DNA from: Pseudomonas viridiflava
GTDB taxonomy: Bacteria > Pseudomonadota > Gammaproteobacteria > Pseudomonadales > Pseudomonadaceae
NCBI RefSeq assembly: GCF_900580865.1
Contig: NZ_UTBZ01000001.1
Coordinates: forward strand, 1-64,000
Length of the DNA stretch: 64,000 nucleotides
Direction of reading: 5' to 3'
The position numbers and the translations under genes are program-made. Of this stretch, positions 55,325 to 64,000 are shown one piece after another. The number at the start of each line of letters is the position of its first letter. Within the stretch, counting starts at the first letter, position 1. A model generated the notes under the pieces. The model was given only the letters and a program-made list of their open reading frames with translations, was not told where the DNA came from and ran no database searches.

Positions 55325-55377
55325 TGACTCTCTCCGAACACATAGCGTATTAACTTAATAATTATTTTATCTAATTA

Positions 55378-55405
55378 AAAACCCGCCTCACGGCGGGTTT
55401 CTTTT
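55378..55405. terminator. Bidirectional terminator between the orphan gene and fba
   Basis: AAACCCGCC, loop TCAC, GGCGGGTTT with T/C-rich sequence on the right and A-rich sequence on the left, so it can end transcripts from both sides. Confidence 0.88.
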
Positions 55406-55426
55406 AAAGCAGTCTAACGCTCAGGC

Positions 55427-56491
55427 TCAGTTAACCTTAGCGTTCAACTCACCCTTCAGATAACGCTGGTACATCGCTTCCAGCGAGATCGGTTTGATCT
55501 TCGAAGCATTACCGGCAGTGCCGAACGCCTCATAACGAGCGATACAAACATCACGCATCGCAGTAACAGTGGCGCCGAAGAATTTACGTGGGTCGAATTC
55601 GCTCGGGTTGGTGGCCATCAGGCGACGCATCGCACCGGTGGATGCCAGGCGCAGGTCAGTGTCGATGTTGACCTTGCGCACGCCGTGCTTGATGCCTTCG
55701 ACGATTTCTTCAACCGGTACGCCGTAGGTTTCTTTGATGTCGCCGCCGTACTGGTTGATGATCGCCAGCCACTCTTGTGGCACCGAGGACGAACCGTGCA
55801 TCACCAGGTGGGTGTTCGGGATGCGTTTGTGGATTTCCTTGATGCGGTCGATCGCCAGCACGTCGCCGGTTGGAGGCTTGGTGAACTTGTAGGCGCCGTG
55901 GCTGGTGCCGATGGCGATGGCCAGGGCATCGACTTGTGTGCGCTTGACGAAGTCAGCGGCTTCTTCCGGGTCGGTCAGCATTTGGCTGTGATCCAGAACG
56001 CCTTCGGCGCCGATGCCGTCTTCTTCACCGGCCATGCCGGTTTCCAGCGAACCCAGGCAGCCCAGCTCGCCTTCTACCGAAACGCCGCAGGCGTGCGCCA
56101 TGGCCACGGTTTGTTGGGTAACGCGGACGTTGTAGTCGTAGTCGGTCGGGGTCTTGCCGTCTTCGCCCAGCGAGCCGTCCATCATCACCGAACTGAAGCC
56201 CAGTTGGATCGAGCGCTGGCAGACGTCAGGGCTGGTGCCGTGGTCCTGGTGCATGCACACCGGGATGTGCGGGAATTCTTCGATCGCGGCGAGGATCAGG
56301 TGACGCAGGAAAGGCGCGCCGGCGTATTTGCGGGCGCCGGCCGAAGCCTGAACGATCACCGGGGAGTCAGTCTTGTCAGCAGCTTCCATGATGGCGCGCA
56401 TCTGCTCAAGGTTGTTGACGTTGAAGGCTGGAACGCCGTAGCCGAATTCGGCTGCGTGGTCCAACATCTGGCGCATGCTGATAAGTGCCAT
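55427..56491 (-). CDS. fba: Fructose-1,6-bisphosphate aldolase, class II
   Basis: A 354-residue zinc aldolase. Zinc and substrate motifs: [15 protein letters not shown] (about residues 79-93), [16 protein letters not shown] (about 231-239) and [12 protein letters not shown]. It is of the Calvin-type subgroup used by Pseudomonas. It acts in gluconeogenesis and glycolysis with pgk, epd and tkt, which follow the same strand order upstream. Its 3' end is the source of the duplicate at 54664. Confidence 0.95.
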   Translation of the reverse strand: MALISMRQMLDHAAEFGYGVPAFNVNNLEQMRAIMEAADKTDSPVIVQASAGARKYAGAPFLRHLILAAIEEFPHIPVCMHQDHGTSPDVCQRSIQLGFSSVMMDGSLGEDGKTPTDYDYNVRVTQQTVAMAHACGVSVEGELGCLGSLETGMAGEEDGIGAEGVLDHSQMLTDPEEAADFVKRTQVDALAIAIGTSHGAYKFTKPPTGDVLAIDRIKEIHKRIPNTHLVMHGSSSVPQEWLAIINQYGGDIKETYGVPVEEIVEGIKHGVRKVNIDTDLRLASTGAMRRLMATNPSEFDPRKFFGATVTAMRDVCIARYEAFGTAGNASKIKPISLEAMYQRYLKGELNAKVN

Positions 56492-56633
56492 TGTGTGTGT
56501 CTCTCCCGGTTGAGGGTCGTTAATCGTGCCAGCCTGCCGGAGCGGCGGCGGCTATTCAAGTGATTGCAGATCGGGGGTTGAGGCCCGGTCTGGTGATTCG
56601 ATAAAGCAAAATCCTGAGAACTGCACAGAACCC

Positions 56634-56724
56634 CTGTGGGAGCGAGCCTGCTCGCGAAAGCAATCTTGCAGTCGCTGATGCAGTGCCTGTCAGACCGCTT
56701 TCGCGAGCAGGCTCGCTCCCACAT
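56634..56724. repeat. Type A palindromic repeat
   Basis: CTGTGGGAGCGAGCCTGCTC and its complement, between the MliC-type gene and fba. Confidence 0.88.
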
Positions 56725-56743
56725 TAGAACTGTGGTGTGTCAA

Positions 56744-57076
56744 TTACTGCGCTTTGCAGCCGCGGCCGATCAGGTCATTGGTGGCGACCCAGTACACCAG
56801 GCCTTCCTCTCCCTTGACGTGAAACGCCAGCATGCCGTCGCTGTACAGCGTGCCCGAGGCGCCCGGCTCTTCTTTCAGGCGATAGACCTGATCACCGCCA
56901 CCCAGTCGAACGTCGACTTCCTTCTGGCCGGCGTCGGCGTAACGCCACAGCACTTTGGCCTGGCTGTCGCAGGTCCAGGTCGTCCAGTTGTCCGCCGGGG
57001 CAGATGACTGAAACAGGTTCAACTGCGCGCAACCGCCCAACAATGCCAACGCCGCAATGGCGATCAAGCCTTTCAT
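56744..57076 (-). CDS. mliC: MliC family lipoprotein (C-type lysozyme inhibitor)
   Basis: A 110-residue outer-membrane lipoprotein. Signal peptide with lipobox LLGGC (Cys15), then the MliC pattern: WTCDSQAKVLWRYAD, VYRLKEEPGASGTLYSDG (the S-G-x-x-Y/F-x-D-G loop that plugs the lysozyme active site) and a last Cys near GRGCKAQ for the disulfide. It shields peptidoglycan from lysozyme. A second lipoprotein gene lies upstream on the same strand. Confidence 0.87.
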   Translation of the reverse strand: MKGLIAIAALALLGGCAQLNLFQSSAPADNWTTWTCDSQAKVLWRYADAGQKEVDVRLGGGDQVYRLKEEPGASGTLYSDGMLAFHVKGEEGLVYWVATNDLIGRGCKAQ

Positions 57077-57133
57077 CCGTGTTCCTCGACTGACGGCGCA
57101 CGCCGCCAGCCCTGAGTTAAAGAGTCAGACCCG

Positions 57134-57355
57134 TCAAGGACAACCATGTTCCTTCGCCGGGGTTTGCGTCTCGTATTTGTCCAGACCGTCCGGCCCGGAA
57201 CGCTTGTTCAGCACCGGGTTGGTTTCGGCCTGCCAGTCGGCCTGATAACAGCCCTTCTGCGACTCGCTCGGCGCCGGCGTGGCTTCGGCCTTCGGGTTAC
57301 TCCCGCAGGCCGCCAGCGTACCGGTCAGCAACAACAGCGCTAACGACTTGACCAT
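57134..57355 (-). CDS. Small predicted lipoprotein
   Basis: A 73-residue protein with signal peptide MVKSLALLLLTGTLAAC (lipobox LAAC, Cys17). The mature part is hydrophilic with GCYQADWQAETNPVLNKRSG and a final HGCP. It resembles uncharacterised Pseudomonas lipoproteins. The start at 57355 is chosen because it gives a clean signal peptide. It lies 34 bp downstream of pgk and could share its transcript. Confidence 0.75.
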   Translation of the reverse strand: MVKSLALLLLTGTLAACGSNPKAEATPAPSESQKGCYQADWQAETNPVLNKRSGPDGLDKYETQTPAKEHGCP

Positions 57356-57389
57356 GTGAACACTCCTTTGCCTGGCCAAACGGGCGGCC

Positions 57390-58553
57390 TCAGGCCTTGG
57401 CCCGGCTTTCCAGGACTTCTACGGCTGGCAGCACTTTGCCCTCGACGAATTCGAGGAACGCGCCACCACCGGTGGAAATGTAGGAGATTTGCTCAGCCAC
57501 GCCATATTTATCGATCGCGGCCAGGGTGTCGCCGCCGCCGGCGATGGAGAACGCCGAGCTTTCAGCGATGGCCTGCGCCAGCACTTTGGTGCCGTTGCCG
57601 AACTGGTCGAATTCAAACACGCCGACCGGGCCGTTCCACAGAATGGTTTTCGAAGATTTCAGCAGTTCAGCGAAGTTGGCTGCGGTTTGCGGGCCGATGT
57701 CCAGAATCATGTCGTCAGCCGCGACGTCAGCGATCAGCTTGACGGTGGCTTCTGCGGTTTCAGCGAATTCTTTGGCGACTACAACGTCAACCGGCAATGG
57801 CACGCTGACTTTGGCAGCGATGGCGCGCGCGGTGTCGAGCAGATCCGGTTCGTACAACGACTTGCCAACCGGGTGACCGGCTGCCGCGAGGAAAGTGTTG
57901 GCGATGCCGCCGCCGACGATCAGTTGATCGCAGATCTGGCTCAGGCTGTTCAGCACGTCGAGTTTGGTCGACACCTTGGAGCCGGCAACAATGGCCGCCA
58001 TTGGCTGAGCCGGTGCGCCGAGAGCTTTGCCCAGTGCATCCAGTTCAGCGGCCAACAGTGGGCCAGCAGCAGCGACTTTGGCGAACTTGGCCACGCCGTG
58101 GGTCGAACCTTCGGCGCGGTGAGCGGTGCCGAAAGCGTCCATCACGAATACGTCGCACAGGGCGGCGTATTGCTGGGCCAGTTCGTCAGCGTTCTTTTTC
58201 TCGCCTTTGTTGAAGCGCACGTTTTCGAATAGCACGATGTCGCCGGCCTTGACGTCAACGCCGCCGAGGTAATCAGCGACCAGCGGCACTTCGCGGCCCA
58301 GCGCTTTGCTCAGGTAGTCAGCGACAGGCTTGAGGCTGTTCTCGGCGGAGAACTCGCCTTCGGTCGGACGGCCAAGGTGTGAGCAGACCATCACCGCCGC
58401 GCCTTTTTCCAGGGCCAGCTTGATGGTCGGCAGCGAAGCCAGGATACGCGCGTCGCTGGTGACAACACCGTCCTTGACTGGGACGTTGAGGTCTTCGCGG
58501 ATCAATACGCGCTTACCTTGCAGATCGAGGTCGGACATCTTCAACACGGTCAT
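57390..58553 (-). CDS. pgk: Phosphoglycerate kinase
   Basis: A 387-residue kinase interconverting 1,3-bisphosphoglycerate and 3-phosphoglycerate. It has [15 protein letters not shown] (residues about 14-28), [13 protein letters not shown], the [13 protein letters not shown] region and nucleotide motif [15 protein letters not shown], with [13 protein letters not shown] near the end. AGGAAG stands before the ATG at 58553. It follows epd by 12 bp, the usual epd-pgk arrangement. Confidence 0.96.
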   Translation of the reverse strand: MTVLKMSDLDLQGKRVLIREDLNVPVKDGVVTSDARILASLPTIKLALEKGAAVMVCSHLGRPTEGEFSAENSLKPVADYLSKALGREVPLVADYLGGVDVKAGDIVLFENVRFNKGEKKNADELAQQYAALCDVFVMDAFGTAHRAEGSTHGVAKFAKVAAAGPLLAAELDALGKALGAPAQPMAAIVAGSKVSTKLDVLNSLSQICDQLIVGGGIANTFLAAAGHPVGKSLYEPDLLDTARAIAAKVSVPLPVDVVVAKEFAETAEATVKLIADVAADDMILDIGPQTAANFAELLKSSKTILWNGPVGVFEFDQFGNGTKVLAQAIAESSAFSIAGGGDTLAAIDKYGVAEQISYISTGGGAFLEFVEGKVLPAVEVLESRAKA

Positions 58554-58565
58554 GGGTCGCACTTC

Positions 58566-59618
58566 CTACGGTTTTTTTGAAGTTGCTGTTTGCAGATAGT
58601 GTTCTGCAACGTCCAGCATTCGGTTGGCAAAACCCCACTCGTTGTCGAACCAGGCCAGGATGTTCACCAGTTTTGGGCCGGAAACACGGGTCTGACTGGC
58701 ATCGACGATGGCCGAATGTGGGTCATGGTTGAAATCACAACTGGCGTGCGGCAGCTCGGTGTAGGCGAGCAAGCCTTTGAGCGGGCCATTGGTGGCGGCC
58801 TCGCGCAGGATCCGGTTGACCTCATTGGCATCAGTCGCGGTGGCAGTCTGCATCGTGATGTCGAGGCAGGACACGTTGACCGTCGGCACGCGTACGGCTT
58901 TGGCCTGAATTCGCCCGGCAAGTTCCGGCAGCAGGCGCTCGATACCGCGCGCCAGACCAGTGGACACCGGGATCACCGACTGAAACGCCGAACGCGTGCG
59001 GCGCAGGTCTTCGTGGTGATAGGCGTCGATCACCGGCTGGTCGTTCATCGCCGAGTGAATGGTGGTGATCGACACGTAATCGAGGCCGATCGCCTTGTCG
59101 AGCAGGCGCAACAGCGGCACACCGCAGTTGGTGGTGCAGGAGGCGTTGGACACCAGCAGTTCGTCACCGGTCAGGCAATCCTGATTGACGCCGTAAACGA
59201 TGGTGGCGTCGACATCCGCCTCGCTGGCCATCGGCTGCGAGAACAACACGCGCGGCGCGCCAGCGTCGAGAAAGCGCTGGCCGTCGGCACGGGTGTTATA
59301 GGCACCGGAGCATTCGAGCACCAGATCGACGCCGAGTGACGCCCAATCGATGCCTTCGGGGGTGGCACTGCGCAAAACCTTCACGCAGTCACCATTAATA
59401 TGCAGACAATCGCCTTCTACTCGCACCTCGCCCGGAAAGCGGCCGTGGGTGGAGTCAAAGCGTGTCAGGTATTCGATGCTGGCCATGTCCGCCAGATCGT
59501 TGATCGCGACAATTTCAAACCCGGCTTTCTCGCCTCGCTCAAACAACGCACGCAAGACGCAACGACCAATCCGGCCGTAGCCGTTGAGTGCAACTTTGTA
59601 GGGACGCGGTTGAGGCAT
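58566..59618 (-). CDS. epd: D-erythrose-4-phosphate dehydrogenase
   Basis: A 350-residue enzyme of the GAPDH family that makes 4-phosphoerythronate for pyridoxal phosphate synthesis. NAD motif ALNGYGRIGRCVLRA near residue 10, catalytic Cys in VSNASCTTN (about 155) and the histidine in SITTIHSAMNDQP. The phosphate-site differences (STGLARGIERLLPEL) fit Epd better than GAPDH, and the place beside pgk agrees. I chose MPQPRPYKVALNG as start; the 50 open codons upstream run through a type B repeat and are unlikely to be translated. Confidence 0.9.
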   Translation of the reverse strand: MPQPRPYKVALNGYGRIGRCVLRALFERGEKAGFEIVAINDLADMASIEYLTRFDSTHGRFPGEVRVEGDCLHINGDCVKVLRSATPEGIDWASLGVDLVLECSGAYNTRADGQRFLDAGAPRVLFSQPMASEADVDATIVYGVNQDCLTGDELLVSNASCTTNCGVPLLRLLDKAIGLDYVSITTIHSAMNDQPVIDAYHHEDLRRTRSAFQSVIPVSTGLARGIERLLPELAGRIQAKAVRVPTVNVSCLDITMQTATATDANEVNRILREAATNGPLKGLLAYTELPHASCDFNHDPHSAIVDASQTRVSGPKLVNILAWFDNEWGFANRMLDVAEHYLQTATSKKP

Positions 59619-59653
59619 GGGGTTCTCGATAGTATTCGCTACAACACACCCCC

Positions 59654-59740
59654 CTGTAGGAGCTGCCGAAGGCTGCGATCTTTTGATCCTGTTTTTTAAG
59701 ATCAAGATCAAAAGATCGCAGCCTTCGGCAGCTCCTACAG
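59654..59740. repeat. Type B palindromic repeat
   Basis: CTGTAGGAGCTGCCGAAGGC...ATCTTTTGAT with its complement around CCTGTTTTTTAAGATCAAG. It lies between tkt and epd within their common orientation. Confidence 0.88.
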
Positions 59741-59777
59741 GGGAACGCGGTGGCCGGGGCCACCGCATTCGTACTGC

Positions 59778-61775
59778 TTAGTCTTCCAGCAGCTCTTCAG
59801 CCTGACCCAGGATGTTTTCCAGGGTGAAGCCGAACTCTTCGAACAATGCCGAAGCCGGAGCCGATTCGCCGTAAGTGGTCATGCCGATCACGCGACCTTC
59901 CAGACCCACGTACTTGAACCAGAAGTCGGCGTGAGCCGCTTCGATGGCGATACGCGCGCTGACCTGCAACGGCAGCACGGCTTGCTTGTAGCCGGCGTCC
60001 TGAGCATCGAACACGCTGGTGCACGGCATGGAAACCACACGCACCTTGCGACCTTGTTCGGTCAGCTTGTCGAAAGCCTGAACCGCCAGACCGACTTCCG
60101 AACCGGTGGCGATCAGGATCAGCTCAGGCTCGCCTGCGCAGTCCTTCAGCACGTAACCGCCACGGCTGATGTCGGCAATCTGGCCGGCATCGCGTTTCTG
60201 GTGCTGCAGGTTCTGACGCGAGAAGATCAGCGCCGATGGGCCGTCCTTGCGCTCCAGAGCGTTTTTCCAGGCCACGGCCGATTCCACGGCATCGGCTGGA
60301 CGCCAGGTGTCGAGGTTCGGGGTAGTGCGCAGGCTGGTCAGTTGCTCGATCGGCTGGTGCGTCGGGCCGTCTTCGCCCAGACCGATGGAGTCGTGGGTGT
60401 AGACGTGGATCACCTGCTTCTTCATCAGCGCCGACATGCGCACGGCGTTGCGCGCATATTCCATGAACATCAGGAAGGTCGCGCCGTAAGGCACCAGGCC
60501 ACCGTGCAGGGTCACGCCGTTCATGATTGCGGTCATGCCGAATTCGCGCACGCCGTAGTACATGTAGTTGCCGCTGGCATCTTCAGCGCTGACGCCTTTG
60601 CAACCTTTCCACAGGGTCAGGTTGGAACCGGCCAGGTCAGCCGAACCGCCGAGCAGTTCCGGCAGCAACGGGCCGAACGCGTTCAGGGTGTTCTGGCTGG
60701 CTTTACGGCTGGCGATGGTTTCGCCTTTGGCCGCGACTTCAGCGATGTAAGCCGAGGCTTTTTCGGAGAAGTCGGCCGGCAGCTCACCGCTCAGGCGACG
60801 TACCAGTTCATTGGCTTCAGTCGGGAATGCAGCGGAGTAAGCAGCGAAACGCTGATCCCACTCGGCTTCGGTTGCGCGACCTTTTTCTTTGGCATCCCAT
60901 TCGGCATAGATGTCGGCCGGGATTTCGAACGGGCCGTGGTTCCAGTTCAGCGCTTGGCGGGTCAGGGCGATTTCCGCGTCACCCAATGGGGCGCCGTGGC
61001 AGTCTTCTTTGCCCTGCTTGTTCGGCGAGCCGAAACCGATGGTGGTCTTGCAGCAGATCAGCGTCGGCAGCGGGCTCTTGCGCGCGGTCTCGATGGCGGT
61101 CTTGATCTCTTCCGGGTCGTGACCGTCAACGTTACGGATCACTTGCCAGTTGTAGGCTTCGAAACGCTTCGGCGTGTCATCGGTGAACCAGCCTTCGACT
61201 TCGCCGTCGATGGAGATGCCGTTGTCATCGTAGAAAGCGATCAGCTTGCCCAGACCCAAAGTACCGGCCAGGGAAGCGACTTCGTGGGAAATGCCTTCCA
61301 TCATGCAGCCATCACCCAGGAATACGTAGGTGTGGTGGTCAACGATGTTGTGGTTTGGACGGTTGAACTGCGCTGCCAGAACTTTTTCTGCCAGAGCGAA
61401 ACCGACGGCGTTAGCCAAACCCTGACCCAGCGGGCCGGTGGTGGTTTCAACGCCCGGGGTGTAACCGAATTCCGGGTGGCCAGGGGTGCGGCTGTGCAGT
61501 TGACGGAACTGCTTGAGGTCTTCGATCGACAGGTCATAACCGGTCAGGTGCAGCAGCGAGTAGATCAACATCGAACCGTGACCATTGGACAGCACGAAGC
61601 GGTCACGGTCGGCGAACGATGGATTGCTCGGGTTGTGCTTGAGGTAGTCGCGCCAAAGCACTTCGGCGATATCTGCCATACCCATAGGGGCACCGGGATG
61701 GCCGCTGTTGGCTTTTTGCACGGCATCCATGCTGAGGGCACGAATGGCGTTGGCACGCTCACGACGGCTAGGCAT
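59778..61775 (-). CDS. tkt: Transketolase
   Basis: A 665-residue thiamine diphosphate enzyme of the pentose phosphate pathway, also a source of erythrose-4-phosphate for Epd. It shows [20 protein letters not shown] at the N-terminus, the cofactor motif [10 protein letters not shown]...DDNGISIDG, the pyrimidine-domain sequence [38 protein letters not shown] (parts only named) and an acidic end EELLED. CAGGAGATCAGCG precedes the ATG. Full length for the family. Confidence 0.96.
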   Translation of the reverse strand: MPSRRERANAIRALSMDAVQKANSGHPGAPMGMADIAEVLWRDYLKHNPSNPSFADRDRFVLSNGHGSMLIYSLLHLTGYDLSIEDLKQFRQLHSRTPGHPEFGYTPGVETTTGPLGQGLANAVGFALAEKVLAAQFNRPNHNIVDHHTYVFLGDGCMMEGISHEVASLAGTLGLGKLIAFYDDNGISIDGEVEGWFTDDTPKRFEAYNWQVIRNVDGHDPEEIKTAIETARKSPLPTLICCKTTIGFGSPNKQGKEDCHGAPLGDAEIALTRQALNWNHGPFEIPADIYAEWDAKEKGRATEAEWDQRFAAYSAAFPTEANELVRRLSGELPADFSEKASAYIAEVAAKGETIASRKASQNTLNAFGPLLPELLGGSADLAGSNLTLWKGCKGVSAEDASGNYMYYGVREFGMTAIMNGVTLHGGLVPYGATFLMFMEYARNAVRMSALMKKQVIHVYTHDSIGLGEDGPTHQPIEQLTSLRTTPNLDTWRPADAVESAVAWKNALERKDGPSALIFSRQNLQHQKRDAGQIADISRGGYVLKDCAGEPELILIATGSEVGLAVQAFDKLTEQGRKVRVVSMPCTSVFDAQDAGYKQAVLPLQVSARIAIEAAHADFWFKYVGLEGRVIGMTTYGESAPASALFEEFGFTLENILGQAEELLED

Positions 61776-61969
61776 CGCTGATCTCCTGGGTGTGAATAGA
61801 TTGAAACGGAAAAAAGGAGGGCATTTTCCCTCACCGGGGCGCCTCGGGGCAATGACAGATAGTCATCGGGGGGCGTTTTTCCAATGGATAGCGGCGCTTT
61901 CTGTTGGTGAAACCTTTCCGCTACTCGTTTGTAGAGTTAACCGCTTGGTGAGAAGTGCCATTTATCGAG

Positions 61970-61993
61970 CAATATCAAAACTTTTTGATATTG
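61970..61993. promoter_or_regulatory. Palindromic operator before the ArsR-methyltransferase gene
   Basis: CAATATCAAAA (61970-61980), two bases CT, and the exact complement TTTTGATATTG (61983-61993). It ends 40 bp before the start codon, within reach of a promoter. ArsR-family repressors bind A/T-rich dyads of this size, so autoregulation, and possibly control of the adjoining metK, is likely. Confidence 0.65.
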
Positions 61994-62033
61994 GCCTTGC
62001 GATGAATTCCCCCCGTCTCTAGACTGCGGCCCT

Positions 62034-63029
62034 ATGAATTTACGCGTGCCTTCCATTCTCCATGACGATTGCGACGAGCTGGCGGCCCTGTGCAAGGCCG
62101 GCGGCGATCCGTTGCGGCTGAATGTACTGCGCGCATTGGCCAACGATTCGTTCGGTGTTCTGGAACTGGCGCAGATTTTCGGCATTGGCCAGTCCGGCAT
62201 GAGCCACCACCTCAAGGTACTGGCCCAGGCCGATCTGGTGGCGACGCGCCGCGAAGGCAACGCGATTTTCTATCGCCGCGCCCTGCCCCACACCGAATTG
62301 CTCGGCGGCAAGTTGCACGCGGCATTGTTAGAAGAAGTCGACAATCTGGATCTGCCTGACGACGTGCAAGCGCGCATCGAACAGGTTCACGGCCAGCGTG
62401 CCGCCGCCAGCCAGGACTTTTTCGCAAGGGTCGCAGAGAAATTTCGCGCCCAGCAAGATTTGATCGCAGGCCTGCCGCAGTACCGCGAAAGCGTGCTGGC
62501 CCTGCTCGACAAACTGAACTTCGATGGCGCTGCCACGGCCATTGAAGTCGGCCCCGGCGATGGTGCTTTTCTGCCGGAACTGGCCCGCCGCTTCGGCACC
62601 GTAACCGCGCTGGACAACAGCCCGGCGATGCTCGAACTGGCGCGTCAGGTATGTGAACGTGAACAGCTGGCTAACGTCAGCCTGCAATTGGCCGATGCAT
62701 TGAACGGCACAAGCCTTATGGCCGATTGCGTAGTGTTGAACATGGTGTTGCACCATTTCGCCGCACCGGCCGATGCGCTCAGGCACATGGCCGACCTGCT
62801 GCAACCGGGCGGTAGCCTGCTCGTGACAGAGTTATGTAGCCACAACCAGAGTTGGGCCAGGGAGGCCTGCGGTGATCTGTGGTTGGGGTTTGAACAGGAC
62901 GATTTGGCCCGTTGGGCCACCGCTGCGGGACTCGTTCCCGGGGAAAGCCTCTATGTAGGCTTACGTAATGGTTTCCAGATCCAGGTCCGCCATTTTCAGC
63001 GACCGGCTGGCGACACTCACCATCGGTAA
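62034..63029 (+). CDS. ArsR-type regulator fused to a SAM-dependent methyltransferase domain
   Basis: A 331-residue two-domain protein. Residues 10-90 are an ArsR winged helix (VLELAQIFGIGQSGMSHHLK as recognition part). Residues 145-320 are a class I methyltransferase with motif I AIEVGPGDGAF (169-179), TALDNSPAMLELA and VVLNMVLHHFAAPADAL. The cysteine metal site of ArsR proteins is absent. It lies 18 bp before metK, the SAM synthetase gene, so the second domain may sense SAM or S-adenosylhomocysteine rather than methylate. The ATG is close to the palindromic operator. Confidence 0.88.
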   Translation: MNLRVPSILHDDCDELAALCKAGGDPLRLNVLRALANDSFGVLELAQIFGIGQSGMSHHLKVLAQADLVATRREGNAIFYRRALPHTELLGGKLHAALLEEVDNLDLPDDVQARIEQVHGQRAAASQDFFARVAEKFRAQQDLIAGLPQYRESVLALLDKLNFDGAATAIEVGPGDGAFLPELARRFGTVTALDNSPAMLELARQVCEREQLANVSLQLADALNGTSLMADCVVLNMVLHHFAAPADALRHMADLLQPGGSLLVTELCSHNQSWAREACGDLWLGFEQDDLARWATAAGLVPGESLYVGLRNGFQIQVRHFQRPAGDTHHR

Positions 63030-63047
63030 ATTCAGGAAAACATCGAG

Positions 63048-64000
<953 letters not shown>

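Noticed and set aside
59619..59768. A 50-codon upstream extension of epd
   Set aside because: It runs through a type B palindromic repeat and has no similarity to the enzyme family; the start MPQPRPYKV fits the family.

Overview
The window looks like chromosomal DNA of a Pseudomonas of the P. fluorescens group. The grounds are the gene content and order, high-GC codon use, and the interspersed palindromic repeat families common in that group. No mobile-element transposase, rRNA, tRNA or CRISPR array was seen.

Positions 1-37124 hold a nearly complete quaternary-amine catabolic region. Its order follows, as I remember it, the P. aeruginosa PA5372-PA5414 region. Choline is imported (betT) and oxidised to glycine betaine (betIBA). 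Choline, betaine and carnitine also enter by the CbcXWV ABC system, with CaiX as an alternative binding protein. Carnitine is converted to betaine by cdhA, cdhC and cdhB under CdhR, and a gamma-butyrobetaine hydroxylase gene follows cdhB, so gamma-butyrobetaine is probably a further entry point. Betaine is demethylated by GbcAB, then dimethylglycine by DgcAB with a dedicated ETF pair. Threonine aldolase and serine dehydratase (sdaB) handle the amino acid end. GbdR is the likely master regulator. A possible glycine riboswitch piece at the left edge would fit glyA/sox genes just outside the window. A small toxin-antitoxin pair and a few housekeeping or unknown genes sit inside this block.

Positions 37400-51730 are ordinary genome: a second TldD/TldE-type pair, an MFS pump, dbpA, a BaiN-type flavoprotein, a YccS-type membrane protein, a solute-binding protein, elaA, a YgjP-type metallopeptidase and a response regulator-PAS-GGDEF-EAL protein.

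Positions 52000-55400 are an accessory patch. It carries a PL7 alginate lyase, orphan genes of low GC, a DUF6124 gene behind a strikingly structured leader, a decayed hipBA remnant, and a second, diverged copy of the 3' end of fba that brackets a small orphan gene.

Positions 55400-64000 carry fba, pgk, epd and tkt (central carbon metabolism), then an ArsR-methyltransferase fusion and metK, cut by the window edge.

The most unusual signals are: (1) seven exact TTATCCACA DnaA boxes within 4.5 kb, three of them in a 182-bp-period repeat array between gbcA and etfB; (2) a three-part leader before the DUF6124 gene that could fold in two mutually exclusive ways, one hiding the start codon; (3) the duplicated fba tail with the hipBA ruin.
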